Of a stretch of DNA of 64,000 nucleotides, positions 54,761-63,807 are shown in pieces; position 1 is the stretch's first letter; each line of letters starts with the position of its first letter. The stretch comes from Amylibacter sp. IMCC11727. GTDB taxonomy: Bacteria > Pseudomonadota > Alphaproteobacteria > Rhodobacterales > Rhodobacteraceae. The translations under genes were made by a program, and so were the position numbers. Under the pieces are notes generated by a model, which was given only the letters and a program-made list of their open reading frames with translations, was not told where the DNA came from and made no database searches. The stretch is taken from assembly GCF_029854195.1 (NCBI RefSeq), contig NZ_CP122960.1:2982001-3046000 (forward strand), written 5' to 3'.

Positions 54761-55650
54761 GAATCGCGCTGTTCTGCGCGGCCAGTCTTGCCCTGTTTTG
54801 GATCATCGGCGGGTTTGATCAACTGGCCGCTTGGGCATCCTCAGGGCAACGCAATTTTCAAAACCAAATGGCCCGCAGTTTACGCGCCCTGCGCAGCGGC
54901 GATGCTGGCGCTGTCATCGCTTTAATGGGCGTCTGTTTCGCTTACGGTTTCTTTCACGCCGTAGGTCCGGGCCACGGCAAATTCCTGATCGGTGGCTACG
55001 GCGTCGCCACGCGCGTCACCATGTGGCGGCTTTCGGGCATCGCCTTATTATCGAGCCTAGCGCAGGGCCTCTCCGCTGTGTTGCTGGTTTACGGTGGCAT
55101 CCTTTTATTGGGACTGACCCGCAGCCAAATGGTGGACACCGCAGAAGATATCTTTGCCCCCGCCAGTTACATCGCCATCGCGCTTGTGGGTCTGTGGCTG
55201 GTGATACGGGGCTTGCGTAAATTCTGGCGGATGCGCCACGTTCATCCCGATACCGCAGGGCATTCCCACACAGGCCACGGCGACACTTGCGAAAGCTGTG
55301 GTCACCGTCACGGCCCATCCGTTGAGGAAACCGAAAACGTTCGATCCCTGCGCGATCTTATCCTACTGGTGGGCGCAATTGCCATTCGTCCCTGCACGGG
55401 GGCTCTATTCCTGCTGATCCTCACATGGCGCTTTGATGTGTTCGGCGCTGGCATCGCAGGCACATTCGCCATGGCCCTTGGCACTGCCAGCGTCACCATC
55501 AGCATCGCGATTGCCGCCACGCTGTTTCGCACCACCACCTTGCAATCGGTCTCAGGGCCAACGGCACTGCGCGTTGTCCCCGCCCTCAAAATCGCGGCAG
55601 GGCTGATCGTCGGCATTGTTGCCGTTCAACTGTTGCTTTCAGTGATCTAG
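54742..55650 (+). CDS. NicO/RcnA-type nickel-cobalt exporter
   Basis: A 302-residue membrane protein of about six to seven helices. The motif FFHAVGPGHGKFLIGGYG is the HxxxPGHGK signature of the NicO family. A His-rich cytoplasmic loop (HPDTAGHSHTGHGDTCESCG) and a later IRPCTGALFLLIL motif are also typical. It probably exports Ni2+, Co2+ or Zn2+. It starts within the DUF1007 gene (19-nt overlap), showing tight coupling. It overlaps the convergent amidohydrolase by 4 nt (CTAG). Confidence 0.9.
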   Translation: MRNILLGIALFCAASLALFWIIGGFDQLAAWASSGQRNFQNQMARSLRALRSGDAGAVIALMGVCFAYGFFHAVGPGHGKFLIGGYGVATRVTMWRLSGIALLSSLAQGLSAVLLVYGGILLLGLTRSQMVDTAEDIFAPASYIAIALVGLWLVIRGLRKFWRMRHVHPDTAGHSHTGHGDTCESCGHRHGPSVEETENVRSLRDLILLVGAIAIRPCTGALFLLILTWRFDVFGAGIAGTFAMALGTASVTISIAIAATLFRTTTLQSVSGPTALRVVPALKIAAGLIVGIVAVQLLLSVI

Positions 55651-56783
55651 GCTAACTGCTGTTCAACCAGCTTCACCCAAAACGCGGCCCCAAGACCCAA
55701 CACCTCATCATTGAAATCATAGTCCGCCGAATGCAGCGGACGCGCGTGCGAACCACTCACACCATTGCCCATCAACATAAAACACCCGCGTTTGGCATTT
55801 GCGAAATGTGCAAAATCCTCGGAAAACAACTTCGGCTCGCAAGACCCATTCACCGCGCCCACCTGTCGTGCCGCACGCGTCCCATCTTGGGCCGCAACTA
55901 CGTCATTAATGACGGAGGGAAAAATCGTGTCGTAACGGACCTGCCCTGCAACACCATGGGCCAAACACACGCCCGCCACAATCTGGCGCATCCGCACTTC
56001 AATGGCGCTGTTTACTTCAGGGCTCAACGCCCGCGCATCCCCACGCAACACCGCATGGCCAGGCAACACATTGCGTTTCCCATCCGTCTCAAACTCAGTG
56101 ATCGACACCACACCGTTCAAACTGGGGTTCAGCTTACGTGACACGATGGTTTGCAGCGCGCTGACAATCTCTGCGCCCACAACAATCGCATCCACCCCCA
56201 TATGGGGCAGCGCCGCATGCCCCCCTTGCGCGGATATCTCAATCTCGAACAAGGCCTCGCTTGCACAAATTGGCCCTGCACGCGTGGCAAACGATCCGAC
56301 TTCCATACCTGGAATATTGTGCATCCCATAAACTTCATCGACGCTGAACCTATCAAACACTCCATCTTTCAACATGGCCAGCGCGCCTTCGCCGTGTTCT
56401 TCATTCGGTTGGAACAGAAACACCACGCGTCCATTGAAATCCCCGTCATGGGCCAACTGCTTCGCCGCACCCAGCAACATCGCCGTATGCCCATCATGAC
56501 CACAGGCGTGCATCACACCATCGTTTTGCGATTTATGCGCAAAGCCATTTGCCTCATGGATCGGCAGTGCGTCCATATCGGCCCGCAACCCAATACTGCG
56601 TGTGCTGTTGCCCTTTTGCAAAACTCCAACAACACCTGTGCCCCCAACACCGCACTGCACCTCCAGCCCAAAGCTCTCCAGCAACGCCGCCACCCGCGCC
56701 GATGTGCGGTGTTCATCAAATCCCAACTCTGGATGGGCATGAAAATCATGCCGCCATTCCATCATTTCGCTTAGATCGGTCAT
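55647..56783 (-). CDS. M20-family amidohydrolase (hippurate hydrolase type)
   Basis: A 378-residue metal-dependent hydrolase. Metal-binding residues are in MHACGHDGHTAMLLG and PNEEHGEGALAMLKDG, and the dimerisation domain has GHAALPHMGVDAI. The family start RHDFHAHPELGFDEHRT is intact. Likely substrates are N-acyl amino acids. ATG at 56783 is chosen because GAGGAG lies upstream; a longer reading from 56861 is rejected. It stands alone. Confidence 0.93.
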   Translation of the reverse strand: MTDLSEMMEWRHDFHAHPELGFDEHRTSARVAALLESFGLEVQCGVGGTGVVGVLQKGNSTRSIGLRADMDALPIHEANGFAHKSQNDGVMHACGHDGHTAMLLGAAKQLAHDGDFNGRVVFLFQPNEEHGEGALAMLKDGVFDRFSVDEVYGMHNIPGMEVGSFATRAGPICASEALFEIEISAQGGHAALPHMGVDAIVVGAEIVSALQTIVSRKLNPSLNGVVSITEFETDGKRNVLPGHAVLRGDARALSPEVNSAIEVRMRQIVAGVCLAHGVAGQVRYDTIFPSVINDVVAAQDGTRAARQVGAVNGSCEPKLFSEDFAHFANAKRGCFMLMGNGVSGSHARPLHSADYDFNDEVLGLGAAFWVKLVEQQLA

Positions 56784-56975
56784 TTGGTGAACTCCTCTCA
56801 AGTCTTGTGCGACCATACCAACCAACCACCACAGAACCAGCAGAAACCTACGCCACGTCAAGCAATCGCACTCGTAACATTCTTACGCGTTTTGCCGCAT
56901 GACAGCATTTTTATTGCGGCGCAGCATTGACGGGTTCAGGTCAGCGCCATACTTCTTTCCCCAAACAAAGAACGT

Positions 56976-58652
56976 ATGAAATGGGATTCCCAAATGTTGT
57001 TGCCTAACCTTTTGAACACCTGCGCCGCTGCCATCCCTGCGGTTGAAAATGTCGTGGATCGTGCGCGTGCGAAAGTTGCGGAAAACGTAACTGTCGATGG
57101 ACGCGTGAATGGCAAAGCATTTGAAGATCACCAATTCGCGGCCCACGGGCTTGCATGGTACGCCACGTATCTTTTGTCCCTGCAACAAATGCACAAATGG
57201 GCAACGCATTTGGACGCCGAAGGCAAATTTGGCGAACTGGAACAACTGATCCTGCAAATCAGCTTTGGCGAATACCTCTGGCAAATCTGGGGCGGCATTC
57301 CGATGTCCCAAGGCGAGGTAGTGCGCCTACAGGATTTGGGCCTGTCCCAATCCGATCAAATGGCACTGGCTGTGGAATCTGTGCAAACTCTGACACAACA
57401 AGGCAACACCCAAGACGCCCGCTCTCGTCTGGTTGATCTGATGCTCGAACGGGACGGCGCAGCCACTGTGGGGGTCACGGGGCTCGACGAAGAACTGGAA
57501 ATGATCCGCGACCAATTCCGCCGCTTTGCCGATGAACGCGTGATGCCAGATGCCCACGAATGGCACCTGAAGGACGAGTTGATCCCGATGGAAATCATCA
57601 ACGAACTGTCTGAAATGGGCGTGTTCGGCCTGACCATCCCCGAAGAATACGGCGGGCTAGGCATGTCCAAAGCGTCCATGTGTGTGGTCTCCGAAGAACT
57701 GTCTCGCGGCTACATTGGCGTTGGGTCCCTTGGCACACGCTCCGAAATCGCCGCAGAACTGATCATTGCAGGCGGCACGGAAGAACAGAAACAAAAATGG
57801 CTGCCACAATTGGCATCGGGTGAGACCCTGCCAACAGCCGTCTTCACCGAACCAAACACAGGCTCTGACCTTGGCTCCTTGCGCACCCGCGCCGTGAAAG
57901 ACGGCGATGACTGGTCCATCACAGGCAACAAAACATGGATCACCCACGCCGCGCGCACAAACGTCATGACCCTGCTGGCCCGAACCGATCCAGACACCAC
58001 CAACTACTCTGGCTTGTCTATGTTCCTCGCTGAAAAGACACCGGGCACGGATGAGGCCCCTTTCCCAACGGACGGCATGACAGGCGGCGAAATCGAAGTC
58101 CTCGGATACCGTGGCATGAAAGAATACGAACTGGCGTTTGATAACTTTAAGGTCAAAGGCGAAAACCTGCTTGGCGGCGTTGAAGGCCAAGGCTTCAAAC
58201 AGCTGATGCAAACCTTTGAATCCGCCCGCATCCAAACCGCCGCCCGCGCCATCGGCGTAGCGCAAAACGCCATGGAAATCGCCACAAAATACGCCCAAGA
58301 CCGCAAGCAGTTTGGCAAAGAGCTGCTCGCCTTCCCGCGTATCCGCTCAAAAATTGCGATGATGGCTGTGGAAATTATGGTCACCCGCCAGCTGACTTAC
58401 CATTCCGCGTTTGAAAAAGACAACGACCGCCGCTGCGATCTCGAGGCAGGCATGGCCAAACTCCTCGGCGCCCGTGTCGCATGGTCCGCCGCAGACAACG
58501 GCTTGCAAATTCACGGCGGCAACGGGTTTGCTCTCGAATACCCGATCTCCCGCGTCCTATGTGACGCGCGGATTTTGAACATCTTCGAAGGCGCGGCGGA
58601 AATTCAAGCCACCGTCATCGCTCGCCGCTTGCTCGAAGTGGGCCGCAACTGA
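56976..58652 (+). CDS. mcd: Methylsuccinyl-CoA dehydrogenase
   Basis: A 558-residue acyl-CoA dehydrogenase with a roughly 160-residue N-terminal extension (EDHQFAAHGLAWYATYLLSL and SFGEYLWQIWGGIPMSQGE) that is the hallmark of Mcd, which converts (2S)-methylsuccinyl-CoA to mesaconyl-CoA in the ethylmalonyl-CoA pathway. The dehydrogenase core has TEPNTGSDLGSLRTRA, KTWITHAARTNV and QIHGGNGFALEYP. ATG at 56976 is used; ATG 56994 with GGGAT upstream is a good alternative. It is followed by a bidirectional-type terminator. Confidence 0.88.
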   Translation: MKWDSQMLLPNLLNTCAAAIPAVENVVDRARAKVAENVTVDGRVNGKAFEDHQFAAHGLAWYATYLLSLQQMHKWATHLDAEGKFGELEQLILQISFGEYLWQIWGGIPMSQGEVVRLQDLGLSQSDQMALAVESVQTLTQQGNTQDARSRLVDLMLERDGAATVGVTGLDEELEMIRDQFRRFADERVMPDAHEWHLKDELIPMEIINELSEMGVFGLTIPEEYGGLGMSKASMCVVSEELSRGYIGVGSLGTRSEIAAELIIAGGTEEQKQKWLPQLASGETLPTAVFTEPNTGSDLGSLRTRAVKDGDDWSITGNKTWITHAARTNVMTLLARTDPDTTNYSGLSMFLAEKTPGTDEAPFPTDGMTGGEIEVLGYRGMKEYELAFDNFKVKGENLLGGVEGQGFKQLMQTFESARIQTAARAIGVAQNAMEIATKYAQDRKQFGKELLAFPRIRSKIAMMAVEIMVTRQLTYHSAFEKDNDRRCDLEAGMAKLLGARVAWSAADNGLQIHGGNGFALEYPISRVLCDARILNIFEGAAEIQATVIARRLLEVGRN

Positions 58653-58679
58653 TCGGGCCTGAACCCATCGCTACAGTTT

Positions 58680-58713
58680 TGAGAGCCACTGATCCTTCAG
58701 TGGCTCTCTTTCG
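58680..58713. terminator. Terminator between convergent mcd and MBL genes
   Basis: AGAGCCACTGA and TCAGTGGCTCT form an 11-bp stem around TCCT, with a T-rich tail on the plus strand. It lies 28 bases after the mcd stop and partly overlaps the end of the MBL gene. Confidence 0.8.
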
Positions 58714-60367
58714 TTTTATCGACATAGCGAAACTCACCCACGTTTTCGTTGTACTTCAGCTCGTGAATATCCCACTTTTGGTCATTGCGCGTGGGCAATT
58801 CGATCTTTTGCGCCATGATCGTGCGATCCCCGTCTGATCGCAGCGTTATCATCCCATACACCGCCACATTGCGATCCTTCGCCTCTTCCAACTCCCGCTC
58901 TACCTTTTTGCGTTCTCGTTTGTTTGGCGCTTCATCTATGCGTTTTTTGAAATCCAATATCCGTTCGTAAAAATCGGATACTTTCGAAAACTCCCGCGTT
59001 CTGCGCGAAATTTCCGTACTGAAAATCAATGGGCGATGCCCCCGCCCATATCGCCCAAACGCCCCGAGCGCATCGGGGCGCGGATGGGCATAAGCCTCGT
59101 CATCCCCGCTTGAAATCACCACCGCCAAGGCATTCAACGCGCGCAAAAACGTTTCGGAAAAATGGTGGCTGCCGTGATGGCACGCCTTTGCCACATCTAC
59201 CTGAAACGTCTTGCGCCCCTTGGCGACCAAAGCTTCGATGCTCGCTTGCGCAATATCCAATTCCTGCCGCTCCGCATCCGTCATCGTGCTGCCCTTGGCT
59301 TCCAACTCAAAAATAGTTTTTTCCAAATCGGACACATCTTCTTGGGCTGCACAATAATGGCGGAACAGATAATCTTCGGATGCGGTGTTCAAATCCCCCC
59401 CAAGCAGGATTTTCAACGCCCCAATGCGCAACTTAACCACCACGGAATGGCCGTTCTTTGTCTCCCCCTCATCCCCAAGAGTGGGCAGCACCTTGCGCCT
59501 TGCTCCGTCAATCGTGATACGCTGTGGAACGGGTCCCAGAATTTCCATCGTCACGGGCGCTCCATCCTCAAATCCTGGCACAAACCCGTCCTCTGAATCG
59601 AGCGCTTGAAACCTCATCCCCTTGTTGTTGGGGTTCGCAACCGCCGTGCGCAGGGTTTCCATATAATCCTTTGTTGTATGGCGCTGCGCCTTTTCCAAGT
59701 CGCGCAGTTGTCTGTTGCTGCCAATGATTTCGGTCAGATAATTCTCCCCCCGTTTGGGCGAATATCCAAGACCCAGATCCCACAAATACTTCACATGCGG
59801 GATGTCTTTTACTGCCTCTTTATCCGCCTTGCTGACGGACCGTTCCACGATGCCATTGTGAAACATCTGTCCAACGCTCAGTTTCGGGTGTTCAAAAATA
59901 TCCTTAAACCCATAGTAATGATCTTTGTCAGGATGCGAGACCATGACCCGATCAATATGAAACGGATCCTTGGCCCCTCTGTCGTTGGGCTCCACCCCAT
60001 CCACACCCTTCACCTTGCGCCCCCGCAAGTTATAGCGCCATGAAAGATAGCGCAGCATGTTGTCGGTTTTCCCCGCATCAATGACCAAAACCTGATCGTC
60101 AGGCGTCACGATGTGCGTGCCATCTCCTTGGCCAATATCCACGAAATTCACTTCAAGCGCCCGCGTCTCTGTTATGTCGGATTTGCGCACCCATCCCGTG
60201 TCACCGCGGCATTTGATCTTTTCCCAATCGCCGTCCGTTTGACCCAACCAGCGCAGCCAATCCCCGAACAAAAGATGGTTCACCGCATCCCCATCGGTGG
60301 CAGGGGTTTGCCGTAAAACCGTAGAATTTTGAGCGATAAAGTAATTTGTATTCTTTTTCAGGATCAT
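58697..60367 (-). CDS. SH3-domain + ComEC-like metallo-beta-lactamase-fold protein
   Basis: A 556-residue soluble protein. Residues about 1-65 are an SH3b-like domain (YFIAQNSTVLRQTPATDGDAV; DTGWVRKSD). From about 70 it has a metallo-beta-lactamase fold of the ComEC/Rec2 type: VNFVDIGQGDGTHI, VIDAGKTDNM, SHPDKDHYYGF, LGGDLN, CHHGSHHFSETFL and HPRPDALGAFGR. The last 110 residues are charged helices (FKKRIDEAPNKRERKKVERE). No signal peptide or membrane helix is seen. The SHPDKDH and CHHGSHH blocks predict a metal phosphodiesterase. Start at 60367 (MILKKN) with GGGAG upstream; an upstream TTG is rejected. Confidence 0.72.
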   Translation of the reverse strand: MILKKNTNYFIAQNSTVLRQTPATDGDAVNHLLFGDWLRWLGQTDGDWEKIKCRGDTGWVRKSDITETRALEVNFVDIGQGDGTHIVTPDDQVLVIDAGKTDNMLRYLSWRYNLRGRKVKGVDGVEPNDRGAKDPFHIDRVMVSHPDKDHYYGFKDIFEHPKLSVGQMFHNGIVERSVSKADKEAVKDIPHVKYLWDLGLGYSPKRGENYLTEIIGSNRQLRDLEKAQRHTTKDYMETLRTAVANPNNKGMRFQALDSEDGFVPGFEDGAPVTMEILGPVPQRITIDGARRKVLPTLGDEGETKNGHSVVVKLRIGALKILLGGDLNTASEDYLFRHYCAAQEDVSDLEKTIFELEAKGSTMTDAERQELDIAQASIEALVAKGRKTFQVDVAKACHHGSHHFSETFLRALNALAVVISSGDDEAYAHPRPDALGAFGRYGRGHRPLIFSTEISRRTREFSKVSDFYERILDFKKRIDEAPNKRERKKVERELEEAKDRNVAVYGMITLRSDGDRTIMAQKIELPTRNDQKWDIHELKYNENVGEFRYVDKTKESH

Positions 60368-60569
60368 AAAGCCGACTCCCAATGAAATGTTGAAATACGG
60401 TCAGCCTACGCCATCTGGCAAAAATCACCAAATGATCCTGGTTTTGGGAATGTTCGCGCAAACCTTAACAAAACCTAAACCATGACGCGTCTAACAACAC
60501 GCGTCATACACAACGCGTCTGGGTTAACCTTTGCTTCAGAAAACCGCCCCAAACCCTCGGCGGCTCACC

Positions 60570-61919
60570 TCACCGATCCTGCCAACCGTACCATTTAAAC
60601 GCCGCGGGCAATCCCCAGCGCCGAACCCGCGCAAACGGATACCGTGCTGGCTCTGCCTGCATCCCATCTGGCAATGGCTCCTCATACGGTTTCCCTGCCA
60701 CCATCCCCGCCATCAACTTACCCGTATAGCTGCCCATGGACACACCGTTGCCGTGAAACGCCATCGCCGTAAACGCGCCACTCCATCCCCCAATCGGCCC
60801 GACATAGGGCACCAAATTGCGCGCCACACAGATCAGCCCAGACCAGTGATAGGCCGTGCGCACGCCCCGCCACGCGGGAAACATCGCATCAAAATCCGCC
60901 CGCACCGCGCTTGGCATTCGCGCCCGATCACGCGGGCCTAAATTGGGCGTGCCCCGCATCCCAAACAGCATCCGCCCATCAGGCAGCAGGCGGAAATAAT
61001 GCAGCATCTTACGTGTGTCACAGGTCATCTGGTTCACCCGCCACCCCTGATCCGCCAGCACGTTATCTCCCATGGGTTCCGTCACCATAATGTGGCTAAC
61101 CACGGGCGTATACCGCCCGCCCATCCAGTGCGGCAGGTTATCCGAATTATACCCATTGCCGGCCAAAACCAGCTTCTCTGCCACCACACGTCCTTGCGCC
61201 GTGTACAAAGCAAACCGCCCATCAGACAGCTGTTCGATCCCTTCAACGGTGGTATTTGCACAAATTCGCCCTCCAGCCTTGCGCACCGCATCCGCCAGCC
61301 CAAAAACATATTTTTGCGGGTTCAAACAAAACCCCACATCGGACCACATGGCTCCGTGAAACCCCGCCCCATTCACACCGTGTTCGCGCAACGCCGTCTT
61401 GGGAATGATCTCGCTTTTCACCCCTGCCACTTTATTCAGAAACGCCGCGTCCTGTGCAAACCCATCAAAATCCTTGGGGCGATGCGCCATCAACCATTCG
61501 CCGCGCGGTTGCACATCGGCATCAATACCCTGCGCGGATAACACGTCATCCACCACCTGCGTCGCGCGGACTTGTGCGCGGTAAAACACGCCCAAATCCT
61601 CCGTCCCCCAGCGCCGCGCATACGCCGCATCCGATATCTTGCCGCCCCCCATGCAATTGAATCCAGCATTGCGCCCAGACGCGCCCCACCCCACAGGTGC
61701 GGCATCCAGAACAACAGGGGCAAACCCGTGATCCTTGGCCAAATGCAACGCCGCAGACAGGCCCGTAAACCCCGCACCAATCACCGCCACATCCGTTTCG
61801 ATATCCCCATTCAAACACGGATCAACGGCGGGCGCTGGCGTTACGGCTTCCCAATAACTGCCAACAGGTCTGCCCGTATCATAGGCATCCGCATGGTAAA
61901 TCCGTTTCAACCGCGACAT
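60570..61919 (-). CDS. FAD-dependent amine/amino-acid oxidase, DAO type (PuuB/OrdL-like)
   Basis: A 449-residue flavin oxidoreductase of the glycine oxidase / gamma-glutamylputrescine oxidase type. The FAD site is ETDVAVIGAGFTGLSAALHLAKD, preceded by SYWEAV. Further features are GASGRNAGFNCMGGG and the C-terminal FHGNGVSMGSYTGKLMA, which resembles the PuuB/OrdL family. GGAGGA precedes ATG 61919. Substrate is probably an amine or N-methyl amino acid, not assigned. It is divergent from the META lipoprotein gene. Confidence 0.85.
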   Translation of the reverse strand: MSRLKRIYHADAYDTGRPVGSYWEAVTPAPAVDPCLNGDIETDVAVIGAGFTGLSAALHLAKDHGFAPVVLDAAPVGWGASGRNAGFNCMGGGKISDAAYARRWGTEDLGVFYRAQVRATQVVDDVLSAQGIDADVQPRGEWLMAHRPKDFDGFAQDAAFLNKVAGVKSEIIPKTALREHGVNGAGFHGAMWSDVGFCLNPQKYVFGLADAVRKAGGRICANTTVEGIEQLSDGRFALYTAQGRVVAEKLVLAGNGYNSDNLPHWMGGRYTPVVSHIMVTEPMGDNVLADQGWRVNQMTCDTRKMLHYFRLLPDGRMLFGMRGTPNLGPRDRARMPSAVRADFDAMFPAWRGVRTAYHWSGLICVARNLVPYVGPIGGWSGAFTAMAFHGNGVSMGSYTGKLMAGMVAGKPYEEPLPDGMQAEPARYPFARVRRWGLPAAFKWYGWQDR

Positions 61920-61979
61920 CGCACATTCCTCCACCGCTCAGGGTTGCCATGGCGGGCGCAATTTGTCACCAACAGGGGT

Positions 61980-62369
61980 ATGAAAAAGATCGCGCTCATT
62001 GCCCTCCTAACGCTAACAGCCTGTCAAAAGGATGAAACCATCTCTGGCCAAACCGATGCTTCAGACACATGGCTGCTTATCCAAATGAACGGTGAACCGA
62101 TTGTGCCAGACATCACGCTGACCTTTCCAGAAAAAGGCCGCATCGCTGGCCGTGCGCCCTGCAACACGTATTTCGCTTCCCAAACCGCACCCTTGCCGTG
62201 GTTCGAAGTGTCGGGCATCGCCTCTACCAAACGCGCCTGCCCCAACCTCAAACTCGAAACAGCCTATTTTCAAACGCTGGACTCCATGACCCTAATCGAA
62301 CGCAAAGGGGATACGCTTTTGTTGTCCGACGACGCGCATCAAAGTCTGGAATTCAAACTGAGGGATTAG
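61980..62369 (+). CDS. META-domain lipoprotein
   Basis: A 129-residue lipoprotein with lipobox LLTLTAC (Cys15). The mature part is a META/HslJ-like domain (WLLIQMNGEPIVPDITLTFPEKGRIAGRAPCNTYFA and RACPNLKLETAYFQTL). In other bacteria HslJ-type proteins affect heat or novobiocin tolerance. AGGGG precedes the ATG. A longer reading upstream is not credible. Its stop overlaps the convergent glycosylase-like gene by 4 nt. Confidence 0.82.
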   Translation: MKKIALIALLTLTACQKDETISGQTDASDTWLLIQMNGEPIVPDITLTFPEKGRIAGRAPCNTYFASQTAPLPWFEVSGIASTKRACPNLKLETAYFQTLDSMTLIERKGDTLLLSDDAHQSLEFKLRD

Positions 62370-63037
62370 TCAGGCACAGACATCGCTAAAATGCGGCTCA
62401 TCCGCGTGTAGCTTTCGCCTGTCTCTTCGGCCCATGCGTTAAATGCCTCTTGTGCCTTTCGCAATTCACCCTTGCTCGTGGCTTTGCCCTCCAGCACCCC
62501 CGCATCGCTTAACGCCCGCACCACCGCACGGCTCAGGATGAAACTGTCCTTGCCCAAAAACCGCAGCGCATATTGCCCCGTACTCCCCCCGAGCCGCGCA
62601 CCCCGTTTTTTCATCACATCCCACAGGCCAACCAAATCGCTCGACGGCCAATCCTCAAAAAACCGCCCCGCTGTCCCATGTTCCTGCGCCAAATCACTCA
62701 AAAAAATCGCATTATCGCGCACAGATAAAATCTTGGTGGCGTGGCGCACGATCCCTGTGTCTTGCAAATGCGTGTCCAAATCCTCATCGGACATGAACGC
62801 ATTGCGCCCTATATCAAACCCATGAAACGCCGCTTCAAATCCATCCCATTTCTTTTCGATAACGGACCAATTGAACCCCGCCTGAAACACCCGTTTTGAA
62901 AACTCCGCCAAAATACGGTCATCGCCCAGCGCAGATATATCACGGGCATGATCATGGGCCGATATGGCCTCTTCCAACGCGGCTTCGCTGCCTTTGCGCT
63001 CCAGCGCCATCCCTCTGATCTGATCAAATTTCCGCAT
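62366..63037 (-). CDS. DNA-3-methyladenine glycosylase I (Tag) family protein, atypical
   Basis: A 223-residue protein of the Tag fold. The region RVFQAGFNWSVIEKKWDGFEAAFHGFD aligns with the Tag segment that forms the base pocket. Two differences stand out: the position of the catalytic Glu (LEGQQAG in Escherichia coli Tag) is Arg here (KRVFQAG), and the N-terminal cysteine that, with two histidines and a cysteine, binds zinc is absent (starts MRKFDQIRG). It may bind damaged DNA differently or have lost activity. Its 3' end overlaps recO by 14 nt. GGGGA precedes ATG 63037. Confidence 0.72.
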   Translation of the reverse strand: MRKFDQIRGMALERKGSEAALEEAISAHDHARDISALGDDRILAEFSKRVFQAGFNWSVIEKKWDGFEAAFHGFDIGRNAFMSDEDLDTHLQDTGIVRHATKILSVRDNAIFLSDLAQEHGTAGRFFEDWPSSDLVGLWDVMKKRGARLGGSTGQYALRFLGKDSFILSRAVVRALSDAGVLEGKATSKGELRKAQEAFNAWAEETGESYTRMSRILAMSVPD

Positions 63038-63764
63038 GTTTTTCCCCTTTCTCCAGCACGCGCACCAACCGCGCCCGCGCATCTGGCAGGGGGCGGTTCC
63101 CCAGTGCAGGCGCCAACCAGCGCTCCAAAAAATACCCCGTGGTCTTTAATGCGCCCAGCACATCTGACAGCTCCGCATCCACACCCTGCATCTGCAAAAA
63201 CTCTGGCAGCGGCAGCATCCGATCCGCATATTCTGCCCCCGCTTGGCGACACACGGCACGGCCACTTTTGGGCGATACATAAATCAACTCTTGCGTCCCA
63301 CCCGTGGCCGCACAGGACGACAAATCCAACCCATAGCCCAACTCTTCTAGGATCATCAGCTCCCACACCGCGTAATCCGCCGCAAATGGCGCGGCTGAAT
63401 TCAGCCGCTCGATTAACGCCAAAGTGTCAGCGTAAATCTGCGTCAATTCCATCCGCTCTGGCATGGCAAACCGCATCAACGCGCAAATCGAACTCAGCGC
63501 CGCCAATCGTCCCCGATCAGACATGATTCCGCTGCGCGATTTCAACAACTCCACGCGGTACGCCCCCAGATGATCCTCCAGTCGGGCGCGCCATTCGACC
63601 TCCACCTGATTGCCAGGTTGCAGCACAGGCGCTTGCTTGCGCGATGCACCACCGCGCACGACCCCCGCATGGCGGCCATGTTCTTTTGTTAAAACATCTA
63701 AAATAACCGAGGTCTCGCCGTGCCGCCGTGCGGCCAATATGACCCCTTCGTCACGCCATTCCAT
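63024..63764 (-). CDS. recO: DNA repair protein RecO
   Basis: A recombination mediator that anneals DNA and loads RecA with RecR. The OB-fold N-terminus (DEGVILAARRHGETSVILDVLTKEHG) and GRHAGVVRGGAS are diagnostic. Residues about 140-246 are the helical C-terminal domain (ALFAADYAVWELMILEELGYGLDL). Length 246 fits. The glycosylase-like gene follows with an overlap, hinting at a DNA-repair pair. Confidence 0.94.
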   Translation of the reverse strand: MEWRDEGVILAARRHGETSVILDVLTKEHGRHAGVVRGGASRKQAPVLQPGNQVEVEWRARLEDHLGAYRVELLKSRSGIMSDRGRLAALSSICALMRFAMPERMELTQIYADTLALIERLNSAAPFAADYAVWELMILEELGYGLDLSSCAATGGTQELIYVSPKSGRAVCRQAGAEYADRMLPLPEFLQMQGVDAELSDVLGALKTTGYFLERWLAPALGNRPLPDARARLVRVLEKGEKHAEI

Positions 63765-63807
63765 GACACAAGGCTAGGGCCAATCGCCCCCCACCTCAAG
63801 CACCTGA

